A DNA stretch of 64,000 nt from assembly GCA_007922305.1 (NCBI GenBank), contig ML677334.1, forward strand, positions 24,349,074 through 24,413,073. The letters are read 5' to 3'. This DNA is from Dermatemys mawii (lineage: Eukaryota; Chordata; Testudines; Dermatemydidae). Positions 12,301 to 24,300 of this stretch are shown piece by piece (the stretch's first letter is position 1; each line of letters starts with the position of its first letter). The notes below the pieces were generated by a model. That model saw nothing but the letters and a program-made list of their open reading frames with translations. It had not been told where the DNA came from and made no database searches. A program made the position numbers and the translations under genes.

Positions 12301-15300
12301 TAAGCCACTTTTGAGTAAGAATGTAATGAAAATAAGCAAATTTGTGTTTATTTTAAAAACTGACTTTTTTGGACAGTTCTAGTACCTCAGGGAAAGAGTC
12401 AGAAACTTGAAATTAGTCCCAAGGTTAGACTTGCTGTGCTTTATGGTGGTCCAGTGAAAGTTCCTTTTGATTTAGCTAATTTATACAAAAATTAATGCAG
12501 AGTGATTTTTTCCTTTTAATTTTAGATGTGATACTTTATAAATTCCTATCAGTGAAAATATCTTCTGCTATTTCTAACTTACATGAAGAAATTGTACGTC
12601 AAGAACACTAGTTCTCACTGAGGACTAAATCTATAGCAAATGTGAAGTAAAGAAAAAAGTTAGCAGCTGCAAGAAATAAGTCTGAAAACGTTAACAAAAT
12701 CCACTTTTTATTCTATTTAAAATATTTCAAAACTGGTCAAATGGAATTTTATCAAACTTCAGGATATATTTACTTGTGGACTGAGATCCACCAGAGGTAT
12801 TTCAGCTCCAAGAGTAATACCTGGGGAAGTTTTACGTGCTTGAGAATTAAGGCTTAGAATGATAGTGTCTCTTCTATTATAGCTCTATTGCTGATAGTAA
12901 AATAACACAATCTACCTTTTTACTATGACACTCCAAGGCAGTACCACCAAAGGCTGCCACTTTTATGCAGTGCTCATTCTAGGCAACATAAGAATTATTA
13001 AACCATAAAGTAAAATGTTTTTTTACCTGTCAAGTTGAAATTTGGTGCGACTTTGCTGTCAGCTAAAGTAAACCATATTAGGCCAAGACTCATACACATT
13101 GCAGCAGACACATCTGCAATATTATAACGTTTTCCTGTACAAAAATACAAACAAAAAAAAATAAGGCCATGTAATAGTTTTAATTTAACTTCCCTTTATT
13201 TAGGGAGGATGGCAGACAAAGGAAAAAAAAATTCCCATTCAGTACACCACCAAAACATATGGACCCAATGTTCATCCCACTCTCTGAATAGAAGGCCTGG
13301 CTGCAACTCTACAACAGCAGTCCTCAAAAACTTTTTCATAGCACATCTCCATAGAAGAATCTTGTGGCCAATAGCTGTTAACATTCACAATGGCACAGGC
13401 CATGTCTCCTCCCCTAAAGTGTTTACACATCTCTTTGGCAACTACAGCAATTATTTACATGGAAAACTAGATTTCCAGGTGTATTTTAGTTATCTTTAAT
13501 GTAACATCACAGAGGGAAACAAGGAGAGCCAATACCGTTTGGTCAGCCAGCTATCTGTAGAACACCAGCAAAGGCTCACCAGACCACTATTTCAGTAGGA
13601 GGGTGGTGAAGCACTGGAATGGGTTACCTAGGGAGGTGGTGGAATCTCCATCCTTAAAAACCTCTAAGGTCCAGCTTGACAAAGCCTTGGCTGGGATGAT
13701 TTAGCTGGTGGTGTTCCTGCTTTGAGCAGGGGGTTGGACTAGATGACCTCCTGAGGTCTCTTTCAACCCTAATATTCCATGATTCTATGATTTGGGAACT
13801 GTTGCTCTAGAACTTAGAAATGCAGTCAGCTGTATTTTGGGGGGTCCTGAGACTATCATTTGAATAACATTCCATTCCTTCCCTGGGGGGCTATGTGTAC
13901 CATGTAAGCTGCCAGGAATGGAATTAACACCTACCTTTTAAACTATGTTCTCAGCTTTCAAGAACCTAGCACTATATAATCCAAAGACATTATAATATTA
14001 CCTACAGAGACCTGAGTGCTCCAAATATAAATGACAAGATTTAAATGTGTGAGAGACCTGAGTTGTTAATTGCACATACAATATTTACTTTTTTGTAAAA
14101 ATTTCCATATTTGATTTTCTTCTTTAAACTTTATTATTGCTGCTTCAGTCTCAATACTGAAAAGTGTAATGTTCCACTGTAACTACAAGACAGAACTACA
14201 GTAATAGAAATACTATATTCTGGGCTCAATTCTGTAGTCCCTTGTCATATGGAGAATCTTAGGGTACATCTACACGGTGAGTGTCAGCAACTGTCAGGGC
14301 CTGGGTCGTCAGATTCAGGGTCGCATAACAGCACTAAAAATAGATGTGCAGAAACCCTCCCCCCTTCTCCCAAGGCTTCAGAGCTTGAGCCACATCACCT
14401 AGAGAGCTGTTTTAGTGCCATAATGTGGGCTCAAATCTGTTGACTCAGGCTCACTGGCGCTTGCTGTACAGATATACATTTTCAACATGAGAAGTTCTGT
14501 TTTTTGAGTTCATTGTTCATTCCAATTTCATTGGAAATTACATTGTTTTGAAACTTAAGTTAATTTATAGTAAAATATTTTGTTTAAAAAGGTCAATATT
14601 GAAATAACCCATTTTGATATAAGCCACATTTTATGGGTGCACCCCCCGCCCCATACCCCGCAGACAGGAAAGCTGTTTCCTGCCCAGCTCTACCCAAAAC
14701 TTCCACTAAAGTCAATGGAATACAGGATTTGGCCCTTATGTAGTGGTCTTCTAATAAGAAAAACATGTAATTAGTAAAAACAGTGCATACCTTGTATAAA
14801 GACTCCTCCTATCATAACAGGAATCAGTTTACAGCACTTAAAGATGACTTGAGTAGGATAATTCAGATATCCTAGGGAAGTATTTGATAAACCCATAGTC
14901 CCTACAGTTAGAAAGGCTATTATCATGTAGGTTTTGCCTGGGATTCTGCAAAATATAAATGTATGAATTTTGGTATTATGAGCATATTGTATTTTTAATA
15001 AGTGAGACTTTCATACTGGGAGAAGCTAGAAGAAAGGGTATACTAATAATAGAACTGGTTGAGAAATGGGCCAAACTTAACTAAGATTTCTTCTCTTTAG
15101 TGAAATTAACAATTACTATAAAAACTGTTGAAGTTTCCCATATTTTCAACTGGGTCTAATGAATAATGCTTTAGACTTCTATACTGCCTTCTATTTAAGG
15201 ATTACAAAGCATATCATAACTGTTAAAGGACTTAACACTGCATGTCAGGAAATATCCCTATTTTACAGAAAGGAAATAGCCACAAAGGGCTTAAGTGACT

Positions 15301-18300
15301 TATAAAAGAACACACCAGAAGCTGGGATCAATACTATGTCTCCTGAATCTGTTTATTCTTTAACCACCTTTCTCTCGTGACTGTGTAATAATTCTTCTTG
15401 CAACCACCTCCATTTTTAGATGCTTGTAACTTTTTGAAATCTGTTTGACTATGAATTTCTTTGTGAAGTTTAAACAAAAAGCTTTCCCATTTCTGTGTGT
15501 GCAGAAAATGGGGAAAAAAGACAACCCGTCTATAGAATAATTCTGGTGCCTTTTTATAACGCTGGAAAAATGGATGAGGACAAAGTTGAGATTTGGCCTT
15601 AAATGCACTTCTCAGTTAGGGTAGTTAAGAGTATTGTGGTGAATAGTGATTTTGATGTGGCACTTTATTACCTGCTGACAATTACACTTTGCACATGTAT
15701 ATTTTAGATCATTATAGCACTACCTTTGAAGTGAGCACCTAAATGCTATGCTGCACATACACAGACAGCTAACTCAGTTGCATACAAAAAAAAAAGAATT
15801 CAATAAAGGGGAGCAGTCTTGCTGGAACCCCTGCCTTATTCACAATACATTCTGTACCGTAGTTATAAGGACATTTCACCAGTTTTTATAGGTGGTTACT
15901 TTTTTGTCAAAGATATTAATGTCTCTTTAAAAATAAGCTTAACAAATTAATAGTTCTGTGTAATCTGATAAATCTGACTTCTAGAGATATTTCTAAAATG
16001 ATCAGGGTGAGCAAACTTTTTGGCCCGAGGGCCACATTGGGGTTGTGAAATTGTATGGAGGGCGACGTACAGAAAGCTGTGCCTCCCAAAACAGGCTGGC
16101 CCCCACCCCTCCCACTTCCTGCTCCCCAGCTGCTTCCCTCAGAACTCCCGACCCATTCAATTCCCCCTCCCACTTCTTGTTTCCTGGACCCCCCCTGGAA
16201 CTCCCTGCCCCGAACCACCCTCCCTGGAACCCCACCCCCTATTCAACCTCCTGGCTCCCTGTCCGCTGACCAAGTGCCCCAACCCCTATCCACTCCCCCG
16301 GCCCCTGAGAGCCCCCCCCCGGACTCCAACTTCTATCAAACCACCCCCTGCTCCGAACCTCTGCCCCATCCATCCCCCACCCCCTTACCATGCCATTCAG
16401 AGTGGCAGGACTGGCTTATTGGAAAGCCTAGGAGGTAGGACGGTGAAACCGCACTGACTGTGTGGGGAGCTGAGGCTGGGGTGGAGGAGGGAAACAGTAG
16501 GGGAGGGGATAGGGGCTAGCTTTCCTAGGCCAGGAGCTCAGGGGCCATGCCATAGTTTGCCCACCTCTGCTCTAGATTTTCTATAATTTAGAATGTCAGC
16601 ATTTAAAATATAATGCATGTTTAACTGAAAACTATATCACAAATTTAATATATAGAATCTCAGCTCAGGGTCACTACTGGTGGGAAGAACTGGGAAGGAA
16701 AATAACTCCTGTTTAATTTTAAAAGTCAAAAAGTGGATTATTCTGAGATGTTAGTGTGTGTGAGTGTGAGAGAGAGAAATATATGGAGACTGTGGTTGTA
16801 TACTACAGAACCCAAAGAATTGTGAGGGGGGGAAAGAGCAAAATTTGGAAGAGAGTTTATTTTAAAATGTTCACTAAAAAAGTTAGTAAATATTTTCCTA
16901 AACAACTATAAAGAAAATGCAATTGTCCAATAAAGAGTCATTGTGCCAAATTTGGAGACTCAGTTAAGTCAGAAAAGTGTGAAACAGATTTCAGTCCTGC
17001 TTTACGTGCAAATCTCAACATAACTAACTATGGAGTTACTATCAATGCTTACACAAAATTTATTTAAATGATTTTTGGAATGTGCATCTGAAAAAAATGA
17101 AATCAAACAAACGTACAACAAAAAAGATTAAAGGTAAGCTAAGTGGAAGGGACTGGCCTAAACAGCTGCATCTCCAACAAACCTCAAACTTACTAAGGTC
17201 CTGATCCCACAGAGACTTACGCATCTGCTTAGCTTTAAGCACTGTGTGTTCTCCCACTGACTTCAATAAGACTATTTACAGTTCTTAAAATTAAGCATGT
17301 GCATGTCCGTACTCTTTTGCAGTATCAAGGCCTAAACCTGAAACACTAGTATTTTGCTTACATAGTACATACATTACATAAAATATAATACTAATGTACT
17401 TGTTCTGCAACCTCTGAAAAAAATGTATACAGTGCAGTAACACAGTATATTAACCTGGACACTCAAATATGTAGCATTGTATTCTGATATTCATTAACAT
17501 GGGAGTGTCAATTGAAAAGGTTCCTAACAAAGCATCGAGAATTAATAATACCTAACGTGTGTGTATTTTTTTTTTTTTTTTAAAGTCAACCACTGGTACT
17601 AGTGTTCCATTTCACTATTACAACAGAAGTCAGGCGTAATAAATAGGAATGAAGGACACAAGTACATGGTTGAAAACAAACAAACAGTGATGTATATCTT
17701 CAATTGCAAATTCACTCATCAAATCATACTACATTTTATCTTATCACTATCCATACAAATCTACTCAATTATCTGTGAAATAACAGCAATATTCATACAC
17801 AAATTATGGAAGTCAGATTTATCAAACTGATTGCCTCAAGCTAAGTTAAATGTGTTAAAGGATAATCACTTAAATACATACCGTCTCCTTTTATCCTGAA
17901 TAAGTTGCAGTTCTATTAGTCCAAAAATGGAGTAAAACCCAAACTGCACTAAAGTAAGGTACCAACCAAAGGGCTTAAAACCCTCCACTGAAAATATCAG
18001 TTCCTATAAAAACAAAAACACACACATACCAACCAATTAAATCAAAATGTTATCAGAAGACCTATTTTCTCAATGTGAATATGCAATTCTCATGCTTTCA
18101 AATTGTAAAAAATAAGTAAAGCATACATGCAGTATACATAACTTCGAAGCATTGGAAAGGTAGCATTTAAGACTGAAAAAGGAGGGCCACGTTTATTGCG
18201 GGTGTAATTCCACTGAATTAAAGAGATTCATCGGTGACTGGAATTTAGCCCATAAAGATTCATCTCAAATTAGAGAGGCTCCATGGCTGCTTGGTTTTCA

Positions 18301-21300
18301 ATTAATTTTACTCAATATTTGACTGTTTTTAGACAGCACTCTCAAATGACTCCTAAAAGATTAAGTACAAATTGTAAACATTAGCTTATTTAAAAGACAA
18401 ATTTACTGATAATTCTAATTTCTTAAGCTACAGAAATTTAAAACAAGAGTTATATGTTATGGAAAAACACACACACTGTCTAAAGAATTATGCAGATGTA
18501 TCCATTTCAGCCAGAGCTGGCAGCAAAATTGATCGTTAAGACTGATACCTTCCATTATAAGACCCTGTTTCCAATTACTAATAACTTTGCCAAATTTAAC
18601 TATTTGGGCTGCAACTTTCCATGTCAAGTGTTGCCTCAGATTGTTTAAGTTTCAGCAAAAGTTTTCCCATCATCTCTGAGAATAAGATTGGGAAAAATGT
18701 TTTACCAATGTTTAAAAAAAAATGATTATTATTTTGGTGAGAAGCTCTAGCACCTCCACACTTTGGAGCAGGAATTAAAAATATACAGTCAGAGTTTAAG
18801 ACCAGAATAGACCTCCAGATCATCAGTCTGATTAAAGTATATCACAGGCCACCTACGCCATCCTCAGCACACACACGCTAAATCCAACAACTGCAATGAG
18901 ACCAAAGGATTACAGCCTATAAAAGACTAGACCAGGCCTGCACAACATGCGGCCCGGGGGCCACATGCGGCCCGCACGGGCTCACTGTGCAGCCCGCGGG
19001 AGGTAAGTAGGGGTGGGGCAAGCCAAGCAGTGGTTTGGGGGGAAGCGGATGGGGGCGGGGCAAGGGCGGGGCTTTTTGGCCCGCAGCTGCTTTTTTTGTA
19101 GTAATATGGCCCTCGCTGCTTTCTGAGTTGTGCAGGCCTGGACTAGACTATTATGTGCCACAGGCAGAAAACAGTAGGGACAAAGGAGCACAAGTGCTTG
19201 AGTCTCCCTTAATGGCAGGAAAAGCAAGTTAAATATAGGAGATAATCTTGGTGAATAACCCAAACGCCCACACTGCAGGGGACGGCAAGAGACCCTAAGA
19301 TCACTATCAATCTGACCTGGGGAAAAATTCCTTCCCAACCCTGCATCTGGCAACCAGTTAGACCCTGAGTAGATGAACAAGAACTAGCCAGGCAAGCACC
19401 TGAGAGAGAGTGTTTGGTGTCACCTCAGAGCCCACTCTCAGCTTGCCCAATGTCCTATCTCCAGCTATGGCCATTCCTGGTGCTTCAGAGATAGGAGATT
19501 TAAAAACAAACAAACAAAAAACCTTCCTCCAGGAGTAAGTTTGGCAGATGGAGTACAGGAGCAGAAAAGTATGTAACCACATTCACCTACAAAAGCTGGA
19601 ATAAAACCCAGGATACAGGCGTCCTAAAATTCCTCTGCTGTCACGAAAACAGCTGTGAATCCCACTGGCACAACAGGCATCTCATCTCCCTGTAGTGTAA
19701 GTGCAGAAAGGATAACAGCCTACTAATACTTAGCTGAAGTGGCAGAAGTCAATACTGTAAACCTAAAGGTTTCAACCCTGATGATGACCCATGTGGAAGT
19801 CATCATGGTCCCATACAATGTAACTTTTGTCTTTTCCATTTGTTTCGGTAAAAACTTAGAAAAATCACATAAAAATGTTAATATTAAAGATGCAAAGTCA
19901 TGCATTCAAAAGATAAGGAAAGAAAAGCATCCTTAATTAGATCCTCTTCTGTAGATGCATTATGATACAGTTTTTAGTTATATGGTCATGTACTATTTTT
20001 CCCTAACTTCAGTGTTTGACAGTGTGATCTTAATGTTCTTTTAATGTAGTTTTTTTAAAAATGTATAGATTAAGACAGATTTTTAGACCAATCAAGCTAT
20101 ACATTGTCCAACATTGTTCAACAAAAGGAATAGAGGTACCAGCATAAAACAAATACAGAATTTACCTGTAAATATCCATAGATTAGATAAAATATAAAAA
20201 CTCCAGAAACACAAACAAAAAACTGAGTGAGTTTGTTAAATTTGCTGAGATTCATGCCGAGAACAATTATGTCATCTACTGATTTGATATGAGGTGACAT
20301 GGCTTGTGATTTGGAAGGTACGCTGATTGAAATATATTTCCTTGGAGTGTTGAATTTCAGATCCATGTTTCCTAGTTCGCTGCATTCGGTGTCTACAGAA
20401 TGTTCTCCTTTTTCTTCCTTTCTCTTTTTGTGTCCTTTGTTTGGAAGCTGAAAGAAACCATACAAGTGAGAGAGGCCACATGAGTATGGAATTCCAAACT
20501 TAACAGTATACAAACATGAAAGTTAATAAAATTGCTTCATGTGAAAAATTGCACGTGGAACTATTTTCCAACTCCCCTTCAATATTTACTGGGAATTCCT
20601 AAAAATCACAACAGTGCAGTGTGTCTCTCCCCTATGATTCCACTGCCTGCATAAAGATCTAATGCAAAAGGTAGAATCAGCAATAATATTATGGCACTAG
20701 TGCTAAGAATTAGTGCATAAGTATTTTATACAGAGGTTTGGTCTATACTTGCAACTGCTATTGGCACACCCTTGACCAATGTAGCTATGCTGACATAGCT
20801 GTATCTACACTGGGGATTATGTTGACGGAAGAATGCTTCCCTTGATCTAGTTACTGTCATTTGGGGAGGTGGTGTTTCTGCACTGACAAAAAAACCCTTT
20901 TGTCAGTGTAGGTTGTACCTACAATATGGGGCTATGTTAGCATAGCCTCCCTAGTTCAGACACACAGAGATGGAAAACCTGATCTGGATAATTATTAAGT
21001 CTGACTTTCTATTAGTATATTTTACTACTTTTCTGAAACATATAAAAAGTTAAACACCCTTTAATATCTTTCAAAAACAGTTTGCTTAAAGTGTGGGATT
21101 GGTCCTTTATTGCGTACAGAAAGCAATGGTGCACAAACCTGTCACATCAGTGTCACAGTGGTATGGTTAAGCATTCAGCACAGGGCCAAACCCAGCCCTC
21201 TTATACCAATGTTCACAGGCATGAAAACACAATATGTTGTCATGGGATGATCCCCTTATTGCAATCACACTAAAAATACTGGTGCAGAGGTACTATGATT

Positions 21301-24300
21301 ACGGCCAGTCTACTTTATTTGCATGGCAAGGTGCACCACGCTCAATACATTCATTTTATATGCCAAGCCTAACTGTGAAACTGGAAGAATCTTCCCCTCT
21401 ATCCTTTGTTTCCAACTCTCATTTTTGCTTGAGATTACCTGTTAATGTTCAGCATAAAGTGTGTGCAGACTAGGAGAAAATTTTTAGTGACTGTTCAGGA
21501 AAAACCAAGCTCTCAAATCTGGTCACATGATAAGAATAGGGTGGTCCCAAAGTTTTATACCACTATCAGTCACATGCACTCATCTCCAATTGTAGGATGA
21601 GGCATAACTGGATGAGTACAGCCAAAGAGAAGGAATTTAGCAGAGTACTGGAGTGGGCAGGCAAAACATCCATTTCTTCACCTGAGTGAAGTATGCGATA
21701 ACTGATGTTTGAGGCTAATTTTGCATTTTTCAGCCTCAAGTTAACTGCACTGGTCAATTGCTGCACTTAAAGTGCAGGTCAACAGCTAGTTCCGCCCACA
21801 GTCAGTAATTAAATTATTTATCGATCTAGACTGGTGTTTTGGTTATGCCAGCTCAAGGGTATTTTTTCTCACTGGACTACCTACCAAAACTCATCTTACC
21901 AATGCTCCTGTATGGCAACTATTTATCCTGCTAAAGGAAACTGAATGAGACTCCTTCCAGGAGTCAGTCAATGCTGCTCATTTAACTCCACAGACCAATA
22001 ATTAAAGAGTTATGAGAGCTACTATCTTCACCAGAAGAGGAATAGTGTGCTATATAGTAGTATTCAGTCTAAACTTCATGCCCAGACAGCATATCCACTG
22101 TCACTGTTTTAGCTGGCCTCTTTTTGTCACTCACTCTTCCTCCTATTGTACATCTCTCTTGCTTTCTCCCCTCCACGTCCCCCCAACACCAGTACAGTAT
22201 AACAAGCCTTGTGGATAAAGGGTAGCGGGAGATGTTGTAGTCTAAGGCCTTTCTGCAGTAGGGAGCAGTAGCCAATAGCTAAAAGTAGAATGGCTCCAAA
22301 ACAATACACTAGCAGGTTATTAAGAAAGCATTCTAGCCCTAAGGAATGTAATACAAACAACAACCAGATAAACAAACAGACATTAAGATGTTTAAAGGAA
22401 AACTTTGCAAGATAACACACTGACAGAACCACTTATCAGCAGTTGCAGTTGGGAAATCTATACTTCCCTTTTGTTTGACCTTTAACTGGTCCTATCCTTT
22501 AATTGTTTGTCTGTTGTGTAACAGATTTAGCAAAATTTAAATTGACCCTCATATGTAAAAGGTAGTGTGCTAAGACTGGCAAAGAACATTGTTTCTGTAC
22601 TACTTTGGTTAAAGTATAGATAAGCAGGACTTAAGTTTGACTATATAAACTGGTCTCCAAGAAGAAATTCTTTGGGAACCTAATTTCGGGACACAGCCCA
22701 AGATCAAAGCTGCCAAAACTCAATACCCTGCACTACTATTATGTGCAGAAATTGGAGCCATAGACTATCTGATTCTGACTGATCATGAGGAAGAGATCTC
22801 CTGCTTTATCAGGAGTGGTGAGCACTGCATGCTTGGTGTGTATGTTCTGTTGATCAACTGCTAATAAATTTGAGTTAAGGATTTACTGTGGAAAGGCTCT
22901 TTTGCTGGGAAGAGGTCCAGCCAACCTGAAAAGGGTTACACCCTGAGCCCACAGAAGGATAGGGGTGGGTGCCCTAGAATTTGCAGGTAACAATGTGAGA
23001 TATTTCAACTTTAGTACGGCTTGTGACACCGTCTCGTATAACCTTAACAAACAAATTAGTGAAATATAGCCTAGATGAGCCTACTATAAGGTGGGTACAC
23101 AAATGCTTGGAAAACTGTACTCAAAGCAGTAATCAATGGTTCAGTCAAGCTGGAAGGGCGTATTGAGTGGGGTCCTGCAGGGATCAGTACTTGGTCTGGT
23201 TCTATGCAATATTTTCACAAATGATTTGGATAATGGCATAGAGCAGGGGTGGGCAAACTACAGCCCACGGGCCACATGTGGCCCGCCGGCCATTTTCATC
23301 TGGCCTGCGAGCTTGCTCCCGGCCAAAGGGCCTAGCCGGTATGCTGCAGGTCTCTGCGCTCCCGGGCCGGGCCCACCCCGTGCTCCCTAGCCTGGGATCG
23401 GCTGAGCCTGGCGTACCGTGGGTCCCCGCGCTCGCGGGGGGGCCCACCCCTCGCTCCCTGGCTGAGGGCTGGGTCAAGCAGTGAGCCACTGGGCCCCGCC
23501 CGCCCTTGCCGGGTTGAGTGCGGGGAGCTGCTGGGCCCCGCGCTTCCTGGCCAAGCCCAGTCAAGGAGAGCCCAGCTGACTAAGGTAAGGGTGGGGGCTA
23601 GGGGGTGGAGTCCCAGGGGGTGATGGTTAGGGTGGGGGGATCTTAGGAGGGGGCAGTCAAGGAACAAAGAACAGGGGGGCTTAGTCAGGGAGCAGGGTTC
23701 TGGGACAGCAGTTAGAATGGGGGGGTCTCCGGAGGGGGCAATCAGGGGACAAGGAGCAGGGGGGTTGGATAGGTCAGGAGTTTTGATGGAGACAGTCAGG
23801 GGGCGGGAAGTGGGTGGGGGTTGGATAAGGGGCAGGCTGTTTGGGGAGGCACCGCCTTCCCTACCCAGCCCTCCGCACAATTTTGAAACCCAATGTGGCC
23901 CTCGGGCCAAAATGTTTGCCCACACCTGGCGTAGAGCATACACGTATAAAGTTTACAGACGATACCAAGTGGGGAGGAGATGCAAGCACTTTGGAGGATA
24001 GGACTAGAATTCAAAATGATCTTGATAAACTGGAGAAATGGTCTGCAATATATAGGATGAAATTCAATAAGGACAAATGCAAAATACTACACTTAAGAAG
24101 GAATACTCATTTACAAAATGGGAAATGATTGCCTAGGAAGGAGTACTACAGAAACGGATCTGGGGGTTAAACTGGATCACAAACTAAATGAGTCACCAAT
24201 GTAATACCATTATTAAAAAAAAAAGGCAAAAAGATTATTCAGGGTTGTATTAGCAGGAGTTTTGTAAGCAAGACACAAGTAGTAATTCTTCCATTCTATT

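Larger units (their letters stand above)
8350..13026 (-). other. SLC35B3 intron 5
   Basis: About 4.7 kb. Holds the TIR element at 8631-9552, a 20-T run at 10506-10525 and a GC-rich fold-back at about 10790-10985. The stretch 10990-13026 shows no recognisable repeat or gene and is uniformly AT-rich. Confidence 0.85.
13135..14790 (-). other. SLC35B3 intron 4
   Basis: About 1.7 kb with a CR1 3' end at about 13590-13794 and a MITE at about 14259-14483. Otherwise AT-rich without recognisable features. Confidence 0.85.
14946..17881 (-). other. SLC35B3 intron 3
   Basis: About 2.9 kb. Contains a MIR fragment (about 15160-15350), a hAT-like element (16003-16569), a short repeat related to 'actgacttcaataagac' near 17195-17335 and a poly-T run at 17566-17581. 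The rest is unremarkable AT-rich DNA. Confidence 0.85.
18004..20165 (-). other. SLC35B3 intron 2
   Basis: About 2.2 kb. Contains the 208-bp hAT-like MITE at 18933-19140 and a copy of the dispersed repeat near 20008-20095. Several small ORFs occur near 18982-19905, none with a recognisable domain. Confidence 0.85.

Noticed and set aside
16020..16457. 145-codon plus-strand ORF
   Set aside because: C-rich core of a hAT-like element; other frames and the other strand are open as well.
23332..23943. 203-codon minus-strand ORF
   Set aside because: Entirely inside the hAT-like insertion; proline-rich and low in complexity, with overlapping open frames on the other strand.
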